64,000 bases of DNA from Affinundibacterium baiyunense (GTDB taxonomy: Bacteria; Pseudomonadota; Gammaproteobacteria; Burkholderiales; Burkholderiaceae_D). The notes below the pieces were generated by a model that was not told the origin of the DNA, did not search any database, and saw only the letters and a list, made by a program, of their open reading frames with translations. The stretch is taken from NCBI RefSeq assembly GCF_018139645.1, contig NZ_JAGSPM010000004.1, positions 343,164 through 407,163 of the forward strand, written 5' to 3'. Positions 24,389 to 33,739 of the stretch are shown in pieces (positions within the stretch are counted from its first letter, which is position 1; every line of letters begins with the position of its first letter). Made by a program: the position numbers and the translations under genes.

Positions 24389-27223
24389 TTAGAACTTGTA
24401 GTTTGCGCCGAACAGATAAGTTCTACCGTAAGTCACTTTATTCGTGATCACGTTAGGATCGGTGTTGTACTCTTGGAACGGTGTATTGTTCCAGTTGTTT
24501 GCTTGCACCAACAAAGACAATCCTTTCAACCAGCCAGATTGGAATTCGTAAGATGCTTGCAAATCAACCAGCGTTTCACCTTTCACCATCGTCAACTGCA
24601 TATTGTCTTGGTAATCGCTTACTTGACCTAAGAAGTCAGAACGCTTACGTGCAGCCCAAGCCACTTGGAAGCCATTCTTTTCGTAGTACAGACGCAAGTT
24701 CGAAACTTTCTTCGACAAACCTGGCAATGGAATATTCAAAGATGTCACTGCCACATTACCGAAACCAAATCCTGGCAGAGTAATTTTGCTGGAGGTATCA
24801 GAGTGATTCAACATCGCACCGAAACCATCGAGGTATGAACTAAACATATTGAACGGTACGTTCACAGCCATTTCAAAACCATGGATGCTACCGCCTTCGC
24901 CGTTACGTGGCGCAGTCAACAAACCAACTGTTGAACCTTTATATGCACCAGTTAATGGCAATGGTGTTTTCGCACTAACAAATGGCGCGAAATCAAATGT
25001 TGTTGGTGAACGATAGATGTAGGTATCTAAAGATTTGTAGAAACCTGCGAAGCTGAAATAACCTTTGTTACCAAAGTATTTTTCATACGACAAATCTAAA
25101 GCTTTAGCCAGGAATGGTTTCAAGTTTGGATTACCACCGCTACCAGTCAAGATTGGATTATTGCCTTGCGTTGTGACTCCAAATGCTTGGCTTGCGCGCA
25201 TATCGTCCATATTTGCGCGTGACATGATCTTGCCAGCACCAACACGGAAGTATTGATCGCTACCCAAATTAAACGACACGTTCAAGCTTGGCAGAATATT
25301 GGAGTAAGAAGTTCCACCACCAACCACGCTAGATGGGCAAGTTGCCGCTGTGATACCTGTACAGTTAGCTAAATCAACTTGGTTACCAGTAGAGGATTGA
25401 TTGGTATGAACAAATTGCACACCGACATTACCACGATAGTTCAAGCCCATCAATTCACCGTCTAAGTCACCCATCGCATAAGCGGTAGTCACTTTTTCAT
25501 GAACTGACCAATCTTTTGCCAACACTGATGCATCAACCCAGCGAGCTAGATCATAAATTGAACCCAAAGAACCTTCTGGATCAAATGAAACAATAGGCAA
25601 ACCAGTTGTTCCAGCAACACCCACTGCAGAACCAGGTACAGTTGCGGTTGCATAGCCGTTAGTGCCTTTTACAACCAAACGACCTTCTTGACCTGCACGA
25701 ATTTTTTCACGATCTGTACCATTCACGCCAAAACGTGCAGTCACAATCGGACCAAACTCTACATCACGGCTAGCCGTCAAACGGAAGCTCGTTACTTTGT
25801 CATTCACCGTTGGCAGCGCAACATAACCAGCTTGTGGAGAATCAACGCCACCGCCCCAACCATTCACGTCAGTCAGTTTAGCAACATTGCGATCACCAAA
25901 GTTTAAGCTGGTTGTGTACTTCACATCATTGAAGTTACCACCATTGAAGCCTGTGTAGCTGATCGAGGAAAGACCAGTTGCGTTACCTGGTTGACCTGCC
26001 GTTGTTTCGTAGCGTGATGCGTCTTTTTTCGCTTTGGAATAAGCTAAATCGGCGTTCAAAGTCCATTCATCCACTTTCAAATCACTATTCCAACCGATGG
26101 ATGTGAACTTATCTTTTGCAGATTCTTTATGGTTACGAACAACGCCTTTGTAGTTACTGAAAGTACCTGCTGTAACTACACCATTGACGATAGTTGCATT
26201 AGACAACACGCCATCTGGATCATAACCACCAGCAGAACCCGCAATCGCACCTTCTAAACCTGTCTTTTTCAAGCTAGAACTACCGGCTGAGTAGAATAAG
26301 TCGATTGTCGATTTAAAGTTTTTGTTTGGTTTAAATTGCAGAGTTGCGGATGCACCATCGCGATCACTCTTACTCGTTTCTGTATCCGCACCGAAACCAC
26401 CGATGGTCTTAACTTTAGCACCGTTGTAATCGACCTCTGGAGACCAACCACCCCAAGTATTAAAACGTTGTTGCGCGCCGCCATCTTCTTTGAACTTGGT
26501 GAAGCCTAATGACAAACCAATCGTGCGATCTGCGAATTGATCAACATAAGAGAAAGAAATACGATCGCCGCTACCTTCTGATGCAGTTTGCACGCCAGTA
26601 CGTTGCTTACGATATGCGGCAGATACAACTTGCTTGCCAAAATCGAGTGGCTTCAAGGTGTTCAAATCAATCGTCGCTGCCAAACCTTGACCGATCAAGG
26701 ACGCATCAGGTGTTTTGTAGATCATGACTGAACCCATCAATTCTGCTGGGAACAAATCAAACTCTGGTGCACGTGCATTACCTGTTGACGCTTGTTCGCG
26801 ACCATTGAGCAATGAACCATTAAATGATGGCGACAAACCACGCACACTAATATCGGCTGCTTTACCAGAAGAACGACTACGTTGTGCCGTCACACCTGGC
26901 AAACGAGAGATGGATTCTGCAACGCTAGAGTCTGGCAATTTACCAATATCTTCAGCAGAAATCGCTTCTACGATGGAGGTGGAGTTTTTCTTCAAAGAAA
27001 TCGCTGCTTCAATACCACGGCGAATACCAGTCACAACCACGGTCTCGGTGGTTTGCTGTGAGTCTGCCTTTGCCGCTTCTTTCGCTGGCTCAGCTTGCTG
27101 CGCAAACGCAGCACCTGAACTTAGCGCCAACATCACTGCGCAACCAGCAGCAATCGGGGTTAACTTGACCATCGCACGGTTCAGACTCGAACTCTGCTGG
27201 CGCTTGCTTAAATTCAGTTCCAT
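24389..27223 (-). CDS. TonB-dependent receptor of the maltodextrin locus (MalA-like)
   Basis: The 944-residue outer membrane receptor has a signal sequence (cleavage near GAAFAQQ), a TonB box (ETVVVTG, about 60-66), a plug domain (about 70-200, with SVAESISRLPGVTAQR and ISVRGL), and a large beta-barrel ending in the aromatic residue of FGANYKF. The size and plug motif fit the carbohydrate-type receptors first described as Caulobacter MalA. A GGAG site precedes the start. Upstream lie two LacI-type operators, so it is probably induced by the imported sugar. A maltodextrin substrate is inferred from the GH13/GH31 neighbours. Confidence 0.93.
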   Translation of the reverse strand: MELNLSKRQQSSSLNRAMVKLTPIAAGCAVMLALSSGAAFAQQAEPAKEAAKADSQQTTETVVVTGIRRGIEAAISLKKNSTSIVEAISAEDIGKLPDSSVAESISRLPGVTAQRSRSSGKAADISVRGLSPSFNGSLLNGREQASTGNARAPEFDLFPAELMGSVMIYKTPDASLIGQGLAATIDLNTLKPLDFGKQVVSAAYRKQRTGVQTASEGSGDRISFSYVDQFADRTIGLSLGFTKFKEDGGAQQRFNTWGGWSPEVDYNGAKVKTIGGFGADTETSKSDRDGASATLQFKPNKNFKSTIDLFYSAGSSSLKKTGLEGAIAGSAGGYDPDGVLSNATIVNGVVTAGTFSNYKGVVRNHKESAKDKFTSIGWNSDLKVDEWTLNADLAYSKAKKDASRYETTAGQPGNATGLSSISYTGFNGGNFNDVKYTTSLNFGDRNVAKLTDVNGWGGGVDSPQAGYVALPTVNDKVTSFRLTASRDVEFGPIVTARFGVNGTDREKIRAGQEGRLVVKGTNGYATATVPGSAVGVAGTTGLPIVSFDPEGSLGSIYDLARWVDASVLAKDWSVHEKVTTAYAMGDLDGELMGLNYRGNVGVQFVHTNQSSTGNQVDLANCTGITAATCPSSVVGGGTSYSNILPSLNVSFNLGSDQYFRVGAGKIMSRANMDDMRASQAFGVTTQGNNPILTGSGGNPNLKPFLAKALDLSYEKYFGNKGYFSFAGFYKSLDTYIYRSPTTFDFAPFVSAKTPLPLTGAYKGSTVGLLTAPRNGEGGSIHGFEMAVNVPFNMFSSYLDGFGAMLNHSDTSSKITLPGFGFGNVAVTSLNIPLPGLSKKVSNLRLYYEKNGFQVAWAARKRSDFLGQVSDYQDNMQLTMVKGETLVDLQASYEFQSGWLKGLSLLVQANNWNNTPFQEYNTDPNVITNKVTYGRTYLFGANYKF

Positions 27224-27471
27224 TTAAATCTCCAAATGTTTTTTATCACTGCAATCTAGGGGGGGAGGAAATCAACAACTACTTCTTATTTTCAGCATCG
27301 AATTCGAATCCATGAACTTTTGGTCTAAATTCAAATCTTGGCTCAAGTTTGTACCAAAACTAAATTTAGTGTCAATCAGAAAGATGGCAGAATTTAGGAA
27401 GTATTTTTGCCTCACTATGAAGAAATCATCTATTACGTGGCTTGAAAACCACAATCACACCAGCATAATTT

Positions 27472-27488
27472 ATGTAGTCAAACTACAT
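27472..27488. repeat. 17-base inverted repeat between operators and receptor start
   Basis: ATGTAGT and ACTACAT form perfect 7-base arms around CAA. It lies 38 bases downstream of the proximal LacI-type box in the direction of transcription. It may be a second regulator site or a small hairpin near the transcription start; it has no T run. Confidence 0.45.
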
Positions 27489-27525
27489 TTTGCAAATTTC
27501 ATTGCAAAGATTTTACCAAAAAATT

Positions 27526-27537
27526 CAAAGCGCTTTG
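27526..27537. promoter_or_regulatory. LacI-type operator, proximal box
   Basis: CAAAGCGCTTTG is a perfect 12-base palindrome with the central CG and A/T flanks typical of LacI-family sites. The wider 13-base string TTCAAAGCGCTTT is shared exactly with the second box 33 bases away. The LacI regulator at 14578-15576 is the likely ligand. Confidence 0.75.
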
Positions 27538-27558
27538 TATTTTTCACTCCAATTTATT

Positions 27559-27570
27559 CAAAGCGCTTTA
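27559..27570. promoter_or_regulatory. LacI-type operator, distal box
   Basis: CAAAGCGCTTTA matches the proximal box at 11 of 12 positions. The centres are 33 bases apart, about three helical turns, so two regulator dimers would bind the same face and could cooperate. Confidence 0.75.
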
Positions 27571-27703
27571 ATTTTTCCATCTTTTGGACTGCGGCCAAAA
27601 AAATTCAAATAAAAGAAATTCAAAACGAAACCGAATGCGAACTTAAGACGCAATCAATGACCACACACCCAGTCTAGGATGAAATCTTTGTTGCGCCCAT
27701 AAA

Positions 27704-27730
27704 AAAACCGCGATATGCAATCGCGGTTTT
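27704..27730 (-). terminator. Intrinsic terminator after the Lys/Ala-rich protein gene
   Basis: A 10-base perfect stem (27704-27713 with 27721-27730) has a 7-base loop and a minus-strand run of seven T. It is about 30 bases past the stop of the minus-strand gene at 27761 and shields the receptor promoter from read-through. Confidence 0.88.
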
Positions 27731-27760
27731 CGACTCAAACTAGAAAGCTCAGAATGATAC

Positions 27761-28483
27761 TTAGCCCAATTTTGGACGCCCTGCCTTAAGTGTTTGCAAA
27801 TTTTCCACCAAATTTTTCAGTGTACTGATCGGTGTTTTCTTCAATAACACTAAACCTACGCGCAATAGCTGACTTTTCTTCACTTCAATCCCTGCGGCGA
27901 TACAAGCTTTTTTCACCTCTCCTAGCACCGCATACTCAGCCTCTGGCATCGTAAAGCTATCACGTACTAATTTAGGCTTCTTGACTTTCTCTTTAGGGGT
28001 GGATTCAGACTTTGCGCTTGGCACCGATTTCTTCGCCACAGACTTGCCATTCTCTAGTTGAACAGCATCTACTGACTTTGCCGCGCCTTTTACAGCTACC
28101 TTCTTAGTGACCTTTGCCGCTGATTTAGACTGTGTCTTCGATGGCGACGTTGGTTTATCAGATGGAGAGTTGATCGCAGGCGCTGCCTTCGCTACTGTCT
28201 TCGTTACTGTCTTAGCTGCAGACTTAGCTGCAGGTTTAACTGAAGCTTTAGTCTCTGACTTATTCACAGGCTTATTTAAAGGCTTAGAAATTGCCTTTGA
28301 AACTGGCTTCACAGCTACCTTTGCCACTGCAACTGGAGTCTTTAACTCATCCGCGCTACGCATTGCTGCCGCCTTTGCCGCTGTGCTCGCAATCGTTTTT
28401 GCTGGCACCACGGGAGGTTTAGCCTTCACCGCAGCCTTCACAACCACTTTTGCCGGCGCTTTTTTCTTCGCTGTCGTTACCAT
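27761..28483 (-). CDS. Lys/Ala-rich, histone H1-like protein with a conserved C-terminal domain
   Basis: About 240 residues. The first 165 are a low-complexity run of lysine, alanine, proline, serine and valine (KKAPAKVVVKAAVKAK and similar), like bacterial histone H1/AlgP-type tails that bind DNA through charge. The last 70 residues are different: KLVRDSFTMPEAEYAVLGEVKKACIAAGIEVKKSQLLRVGLVLL reads like a strand followed by helices, compatible with a ribbon-helix-helix-type dimerisation or DNA-binding unit. The second of two adjacent ATG codons is preferred because AAGGAG then sits six bases upstream. The function is inferred; a chromatin-like role is plausible. Confidence 0.7.
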   Translation of the reverse strand: MVTTAKKKAPAKVVVKAAVKAKPPVVPAKTIASTAAKAAAMRSADELKTPVAVAKVAVKPVSKAISKPLNKPVNKSETKASVKPAAKSAAKTVTKTVAKAAPAINSPSDKPTSPSKTQSKSAAKVTKKVAVKGAAKSVDAVQLENGKSVAKKSVPSAKSESTPKEKVKKPKLVRDSFTMPEAEYAVLGEVKKACIAAGIEVKKSQLLRVGLVLLKKTPISTLKNLVENLQTLKAGRPKLG

Positions 28484-28635
28484 CATTAACTCCTTCTCGG
28501 TTACTACTGAATTACACTGAATAACTACTGAAAATATCTATCAATACAAAATCAACGATACACATCCAAATAAAATAAATAATATAAACAATTTACATCA
28601 ATAGTAAAAAGAACGCAATTTATTCAAAACTACAT

Positions 28636-30093
28636 TCAAACTCGAGCACGCACAACAAAATCGATGCCAATTTCGCGCCAACACTCAATTTCCTTACGTA
28701 ACCAGAAGGCGACTGTCGGATGCAGGCTAACCCAATCTGGTTTTAATTCCAGCTCGATCTTACTTTTCATCTTGAGACTGAAATCCATGTAATCGAGTTC
28801 AACGCGTGAATGCATAAAGCTGACCGCCAACCGTAGCGCCAACACCGCTTTTGCAAAATCGGCGTCAGCGAATGCATCACCCAATTTTCGTAAATTACCT
28901 TTCTGACTTAACACCAAACGACTCATCAACTTTTGTTCGCGTGTGGTGAAGCCAGGGATATCTGCATTTTCAACTAGATAGCTTCCATGCTTGTGATATC
29001 CGGTGTGTGACACCACCATACCAACTTCATGTAGCAGCGCGCTCCAATACACATAGTTACTTAAGTTATCAGCAGCAGGCTTCAATTGTGCAAATAAGGA
29101 ACGCGACATATCTGCCACCAACTTCGCACGATTAAGATCGGCGCGAAATAAGTTCAACACATCCAGCACGGCTTGTTCGCGTCGATCTCGTTTGGTTGAA
29201 CGCAAATACAAATCCCACATCACCCCCATACGCAAACCCGCTTCGATGGGTTGCAAAACTTGGATATTTAATTCTTGGAATAAACCGATCAAAATCGCTA
29301 AACCACCAATCACCATCGCGACGCGCTCTGGCTTGATACCTTGCAAATTCAGATCATCAATTTGTCCGCGTTGTATGCAATAGGCGCGTAATGCCTGCAA
29401 CTTTTCTAGCGTGACTTCCGCATCACCGAAGCCGTTTTTATACAAGGCATCAGAGATCGCTCTAACTGTTCCCGATGAACCATATGCATTGCGCCAAAAC
29501 TCGGGTTGATAAGCTGGCGTGGCATCTTCTAACAATGATCGTACCGCTAACACCGCAGCATCAAAGCCCTCTTCCGTGATAACACCTTGCGGAAAATAAT
29601 GAGAACTATGTTTGACCGTTCCCATTCCAAAGGACTCAACCTTCACGATCTCATGTCCACGCCCCAAAATAATCTCGGTCGAGCCTCCACCGATATCAAT
29701 CACCAAGCGACGCTCGGCTGGTATTGCTAACGAGTTCGACACACCTAGGTAAATTAAGCGCCCTTCTTCTTCACCTGAAATTACTTCAATCGGCAATCCT
29801 ATTGCTGCTTCAGCTGCTGGCAAAAAATCAGCCGCGTTCTTTGCGATACGGATGGTGTTTGTCGCTACCACCCGAACAGAATCAATCGCGTAACTAGCCA
29901 AGATTTCTTTGAATCGCGCCAAGCAGGCAATTGCTCTCTGCATCGCTTCCGGCGTTAAGTTTCCATCTTGATCTAATCCAGCAGCTAAGCGTATAGGATC
30001 ACGTGCGCTACGAATCACGCGGATTGCAGTGCCTTCATGACTACCTATATGTAAGCGAAAACTATTTGACCCAAGATCTACCGCTGCAAACAT
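28636..30093 (-). CDS. ppx: Exopolyphosphatase (Ppx/GppA family)
   Basis: The 485-residue protein has the Ppx/GppA layout: the ASKHA-type N-terminal half with AAVDLGSNSFRLHIG (3-17), ISGEEEGRLIYLGV (about 104-117) and the phosphate loop VIDIGGGSTEIILG (about 131-144). A C-terminal HD-like helical domain (about 310-480) contains the SALLHEVGMVVSHTGYHKHGSYLV block. It releases phosphate from polyphosphate chains in the cytoplasm. Polyphosphate kinase is not adjacent here. A Pho-box-like sequence 130-148 bases upstream suggests induction under phosphate limitation. Confidence 0.93.
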   Translation of the reverse strand: MFAAVDLGSNSFRLHIGSHEGTAIRVIRSARDPIRLAAGLDQDGNLTPEAMQRAIACLARFKEILASYAIDSVRVVATNTIRIAKNAADFLPAAEAAIGLPIEVISGEEEGRLIYLGVSNSLAIPAERRLVIDIGGGSTEIILGRGHEIVKVESFGMGTVKHSSHYFPQGVITEEGFDAAVLAVRSLLEDATPAYQPEFWRNAYGSSGTVRAISDALYKNGFGDAEVTLEKLQALRAYCIQRGQIDDLNLQGIKPERVAMVIGGLAILIGLFQELNIQVLQPIEAGLRMGVMWDLYLRSTKRDRREQAVLDVLNLFRADLNRAKLVADMSRSLFAQLKPAADNLSNYVYWSALLHEVGMVVSHTGYHKHGSYLVENADIPGFTTREQKLMSRLVLSQKGNLRKLGDAFADADFAKAVLALRLAVSFMHSRVELDYMDFSLKMKSKIELELKPDWVSLHPTVAFWLRKEIECWREIGIDFVVRARV

Positions 30094-30222
30094 GCGCTTT
30101 TTCCTTCATACATTGAATACGATGCGGCCATCGACGATCTGACCACGAAAGAACTCATCATATCGCACAGCTTGATACTGACAAGTACCCCAGCAATCGG
30201 ATAAATGATATTAATGATTAAT

Positions 30223-30241
30223 TGTGACGCGAATGTGACAG
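30223..30241 (-). promoter_or_regulatory. Possible Pho box upstream of ppx
   Basis: On the minus strand the 19 bases read CTGTCACATTCGCGTCACA: two 7-base repeats (CTGTCAC and GCGTCAC) at an 11-base period with an AT-leaning spacer, close to the PhoB consensus. It points toward ppx, whose start is 130 bases away. The role is inferred from the match alone. Confidence 0.5.
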
Positions 30242-30265
30242 TCTTCCGCGCACGAAATTATTCGC

Positions 30266-31150
30266 CTAACTGATGCTCTCAGGCGTCGGCAAGAAGAAAC
30301 GCGGACGTAAATTATCGAGTCCAGTTGAATTGAGTATCTCGCTCAAACGCTGAGCTGATTTATTATTGCGGTTACCTTTATACTCGGCGATGATCAATTC
30401 GTTTTTCATTGAATGCTCCCAACCGACCAATTCGGTCACGCGCACGTGATAACCGTGAGACTCCAATTGCAGGCAACGCAGCACATTGGTAATTTGGCTA
30501 CCAAACTCGCGCGTATGCAATGGATGACGCCACATTTCTGATAAAGGGTTATTTTTTACCGCATCCCCTTTGGTCTTGCGCAATTCGGCGGCAACCTCAG
30601 CCTGACAGCATGGCACCAATACCATAAATTTTGCTTTCTTTTTTAACGCAAAATCAATCGCATCGTCGGTTGCGGTATTGCACGCATGCAGCGCAGTAAC
30701 GATATCAATTTGCGCAGGCAAAGCTGTCGATTTAGTCGACTCTGCCACTGACAAATTCAGAAACTGCATTCCCTGAAAACCAAGTCGTTGCGCCAATTCA
30801 GTTGATTTGGCGACCAATTCATCGCGTGTCTCGATACCATATATACACGAAGCATTGTCTTTGCTTAAAGCCTTAAAAAATAAGTCGTACAAGATAAATC
30901 CCAAATACGATTTTCCTGCACCGTGATCGACCAAGCTGAGCGGTCCTTTTTGCTCTAAGACTTGCTGCATCAAGGGTTCAATAAATTGATATAGATGGTA
31001 AACCTGCTTCAACTTGCGACGACTATCCTGATTCATCTTGCCGTCACGCGTCAAAATATGTAATTCTTTCAGCAACTCCAATGATTGCCCCGGACGGATT
31101 TCGTGCTTGTCGTTGTTGTCGATATTTTTTTTCGGGGATGTGGATTTCAT
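30266..31150 (-). CDS. SAM-dependent methyltransferase, substrate unknown
   Basis: The 294-residue soluble protein has a class I methyltransferase core: a SAM-binding loop VDHGAGKSYLGF (about 74-85), an acidic strand end GIETRDEL, then ALHACNTATDDAI (about 148-160) and VLVPCCQAEV (about 172-181). The HAC/PCC pair places it in the Methyltransf_32-like group, which includes proteins related to tRNA-modifying Trm13 and GSTCD. The N-terminal 45 residues are charged and probably flexible. The target (RNA or protein) cannot be told from the sequence. Confidence 0.75.
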   Translation of the reverse strand: MKSTSPKKNIDNNDKHEIRPGQSLELLKELHILTRDGKMNQDSRRKLKQVYHLYQFIEPLMQQVLEQKGPLSLVDHGAGKSYLGFILYDLFFKALSKDNASCIYGIETRDELVAKSTELAQRLGFQGMQFLNLSVAESTKSTALPAQIDIVTALHACNTATDDAIDFALKKKAKFMVLVPCCQAEVAAELRKTKGDAVKNNPLSEMWRHPLHTREFGSQITNVLRCLQLESHGYHVRVTELVGWEHSMKNELIIAEYKGNRNNKSAQRLSEILNSTGLDNLRPRFFLPTPESIS

Positions 31151-31229
31151 GCTGGTACCTTATGCGGCGGAGACTGCGCTGATCTTGCGTAAGCCCGTAT
31201 TTTACTTGATGCCAGTCTACAAAACAAAA

Positions 31230-31254
31230 AGGCGATGAAATCAACTCATCGCCT
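31230..31254 (-). terminator. Intrinsic terminator of the sucrose operon
   Basis: A 9-base perfect stem (31230-31238 with 31246-31254), with a 7-base loop and a minus-strand T5 followed by GTTTTG, lies 22 bases beyond the stop of the carrier gene, the last gene of the operon. Confidence 0.85.
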
Positions 31255-31275
31255 AGTTACTTCAGCTAGCAAAAA

Positions 31276-32595
31276 TCAATGATCATCCACGCTCGATTTT
31301 TGCAATTTCACGAACCCAACACTGGCCGCTGCAAATAATAAAAGTATGCCAGCCAGACGAATGACATTTTCTGGATTAGCTCCTAGCAAGCCGCGATAAA
31401 ACAATGGCAGTGTAAAAATCTGAATGATCATGGGAATCACAATAAACATATTAAAGATTCCCATATACACACCAGTGCGCTCTTTGGGAATACTGCCCGC
31501 CAACATAATGTAAGGGTTACCCATAATGCTTGCCCACGCCAAACCGATCCCCAACATAGGTAGCCATAGCCATTGTTTGTTCTGAATTTCGGGGATCAAT
31601 AACATCCCTATGCCAGCCAATACCAAACAAACACTATGCACAATCTTTGGCCCTAAGCGCTTAGCAAATGGCACCAAAGCAAAAGCTGCGATAAAAGCGA
31701 TGAAGTTATAAAAAGCGCCGAGCTGCCCATTTAATAATCCTGCATCACGAAAGCCTTCAGAGGCAGGGTCATTGGTCGCGAAAATCGTCTTGGCCAGACA
31801 CAGCATAATATATTGCCAGTAGCAAAACATCGCATACCATTGAAACAACTTCATCCATGCTAATTGCTTCATGGTCGCAGGCATTTCTTTAATCGCCGCA
31901 AAAATTTCAGCCAAGGTGTGTTGAAATCCCTGCGCCTGACTACGTATCACCGCGATTTCCTGTTCGCTCATGGGTAACTCTGGCGTAGTCTTCAAAGTCC
32001 ATAACACGGAGCCCAAAGAAAACACCGCGCCAATCAGAAAGGCGGCGATCACGATGTGCGGAATATTACTGGCATTCACCGCGTTTTTATTCATACCAGC
32101 AAACACCAAAATCGATGGCGTCAGGTAAGCAAGTGTTTGCCCCAAACCAGTGAATGCGCTCTGCGTCAGAAAACCAATTGAATGCTGACTCTTATCTAAC
32201 CGATCGCTAACGTAAGCACGATAAGGCTCCATCGTCACATTATTGGCAGCATCTAAAATCCACAACAAACTCGCTGCCATCCACAGCGTTGGACTAAATG
32301 GCATCGCCAACAAACCCAAACTACAAAGAATTGCGCCAATCAGAAAATACGGTGTACGCCTTCCCCAGCGACTAATAGTGCGATCGCTCATCGCCCCAAT
32401 AATTGGCTGTACCAGCAAACCTGTCACTGGACCAGCCAGCCACAAGTACGGCAAACTCGCTTCATCTGCGCCGAGATAACTATAGATCGGACTCATGCTG
32501 CTTTGCTGCAGACCAAAACTAAATTGGATACCAAAAAATCCAAAATTCATATTCACAATCTGCCAGAACGACAGATGTGGCTTTTCTATTTGCAT
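31276..32595 (-). CDS. MFS sugar carrier, SLC45-like, of the sucrose locus (SuxC-like)
   Basis: A 12-helix carrier of about 439 residues, paralogous to the one at 19926-21254. It shares the [15 protein letters not shown] opening, [17 protein letters not shown] and [11 protein letters not shown]. The start at 32595 is chosen because GGGAG lies eight bases before it; the frame could open eight codons earlier without such a site. As the last gene of the receptor-amylosucrase-fructokinase run, it most likely brings sucrose into the cytoplasm with protons, where amylosucrase acts. Confidence 0.88.
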   Translation of the reverse strand: MQIEKPHLSFWQIVNMNFGFFGIQFSFGLQQSSMSPIYSYLGADEASLPYLWLAGPVTGLLVQPIIGAMSDRTISRWGRRTPYFLIGAILCSLGLLAMPFSPTLWMAASLLWILDAANNVTMEPYRAYVSDRLDKSQHSIGFLTQSAFTGLGQTLAYLTPSILVFAGMNKNAVNASNIPHIVIAAFLIGAVFSLGSVLWTLKTTPELPMSEQEIAVIRSQAQGFQHTLAEIFAAIKEMPATMKQLAWMKLFQWYAMFCYWQYIMLCLAKTIFATNDPASEGFRDAGLLNGQLGAFYNFIAFIAAFALVPFAKRLGPKIVHSVCLVLAGIGMLLIPEIQNKQWLWLPMLGIGLAWASIMGNPYIMLAGSIPKERTGVYMGIFNMFIVIPMIIQIFTLPLFYRGLLGANPENVIRLAGILLLFAAASVGFVKLQKSSVDDH

Positions 32596-32677
32596 TTGTT
32601 TGTCTCCCAATTTATGCATTTAAGTGCATGAATGCGCATAAGTAGCCACACAAAATGTTTTCCACTGCTTATGCTGC

Positions 32678-33682
32678 TTAATCTGCTGATTGCGCCAAAA
32701 ACTGGCGATAAAAATCAAGGTGATCGGCAACCGCACCGCGCACCGTACAAATCGCGGCAGCAAACCGATTCGCCATCGCGATCGTTTTTTCGATTGGCCA
32801 ATTGCTCTGCCAACCATGGATAAACATCGCGGTAAATGCATCGCCTGCACCCACTGTATCAACAACTTGCACAGCAATCGGTGTTTGCTGCAAACTGTGT
32901 AAGCACACGCCATTTGCATCGAAATAAAAATAGCCCTTATCCCCTAAAGTGACGATGACGGCTTGCATATAAAATTCTGCCATTAGCGCTTCGCAAGCTT
33001 GCAGCAGACTACTTGATTCGCACACGAGTCGCTTATCTTTAGCAGCTGGGCAGCAATGTTGCAGCACAAACTGCAATTCATCTTCGTTCAACTTCACCAT
33101 ATCGCAGTAGTTTAAAGACGAAGTAATCGTCTCAAGCGTTGCTTGACCATCACGTAAATTCAGATCTAAAAACTTACTTGCACCTTCAGTCAAATCAGAT
33201 TCTAAAATCGAGATCAAGGTCTGCTGTGAAGTCGCACTCCTTTGAATCAAAGAACCGTAGTAAATTAAATCTGGTGGTGTTTCGGAAAAATATTGCTGTA
33301 ACAGCTTATCGACTAATTCACTACCGATGTAGTCATAGGCTTGATTTGGCAAAATCTCAAAACGATGTGCGCTCGCATTTTCTTTTGCATCCATATGAAC
33401 AATGACACGTCCAGTCGGATGTTCAGCATCAATCTGCAAACCATCGAGCAGTAAGCCAGTTCGCGCTGCCTCATCACGAATCAAGGCCGCATCTGCATCT
33501 TGCCCAATCCGCGTGATCATCAATGGTTTCGCGCCCAACAAAGCCAAGCTACGCGCCACATTAAATGGCGCGCCACCAATCACTTTTTGCTGCGGGAATT
33601 CATCAATTAAGGTTTCACCATAAATCAGTAAATTGGGCTTGCTAGTAGTCGTCGATGAGTTCATTGCTGTGGTCACTTTCAT
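32678..33682 (-). CDS. Fructokinase, PfkB family
   Basis: The 334-residue kinase shows the PfkB features: GETLIDEFP (about 22-30), the GG substrate motif VIGGAPFNVARSLALLGA (about 34-51), and the ATP/anion hole VDTVGAGDAFTAMFIHG (about 283-299) with the catalytic Asp in GAGD. Between amylosucrase and the sucrose carrier, its task is to phosphorylate the fructose released from sucrose. The start may be at residue 1 or 7; neither has a strong ribosome-binding site. The gap to the amylosucrase stop is 57 bases. Confidence 0.88.
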   Translation of the reverse strand: MKVTTAMNSSTTTSKPNLLIYGETLIDEFPQQKVIGGAPFNVARSLALLGAKPLMITRIGQDADAALIRDEAARTGLLLDGLQIDAEHPTGRVIVHMDAKENASAHRFEILPNQAYDYIGSELVDKLLQQYFSETPPDLIYYGSLIQRSATSQQTLISILESDLTEGASKFLDLNLRDGQATLETITSSLNYCDMVKLNEDELQFVLQHCCPAAKDKRLVCESSSLLQACEALMAEFYMQAVIVTLGDKGYFYFDANGVCLHSLQQTPIAVQVVDTVGAGDAFTAMFIHGWQSNWPIEKTIAMANRFAAAICTVRGAVADHLDFYRQFLAQSAD

Positions 33683-33739
33683 GGAATAGGCGAAAAATGT
33701 TGCGCATCAGTTGTGTTACGTGCATTCAACAGTCTGCCA

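Larger units (their letters stand above)
27224..27703 (-). promoter_or_regulatory. Receptor promoter and leader region
   Basis: About 480 bases lie between the receptor gene and the terminator of the next gene upstream. Seen within it: a C7 run in the sense strand 36-42 bases before the start (27259-27265), a 17-base inverted repeat (27472-27488), and two LacI-type operators (27526-27570). The operators are about 300 bases from the start, so a long 5' leader or a distal promoter is likely. No open frame here has coding character. Confidence 0.6.

Noticed and set aside
27312..27677. A 121-codon plus-strand frame in the receptor promoter region
   Set aside because: It overlaps two operators and an inverted repeat, is Phe/Lys/Asn-rich as AT-rich noncoding DNA gives, and has no ribosome-binding site.
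28107..28520. A 137-codon Ala/Thr-rich plus-strand frame
   Set aside because: It is the complement of the Lys/Ala-rich repeats in the minus-strand gene, whose composition removes stops on the other strand.
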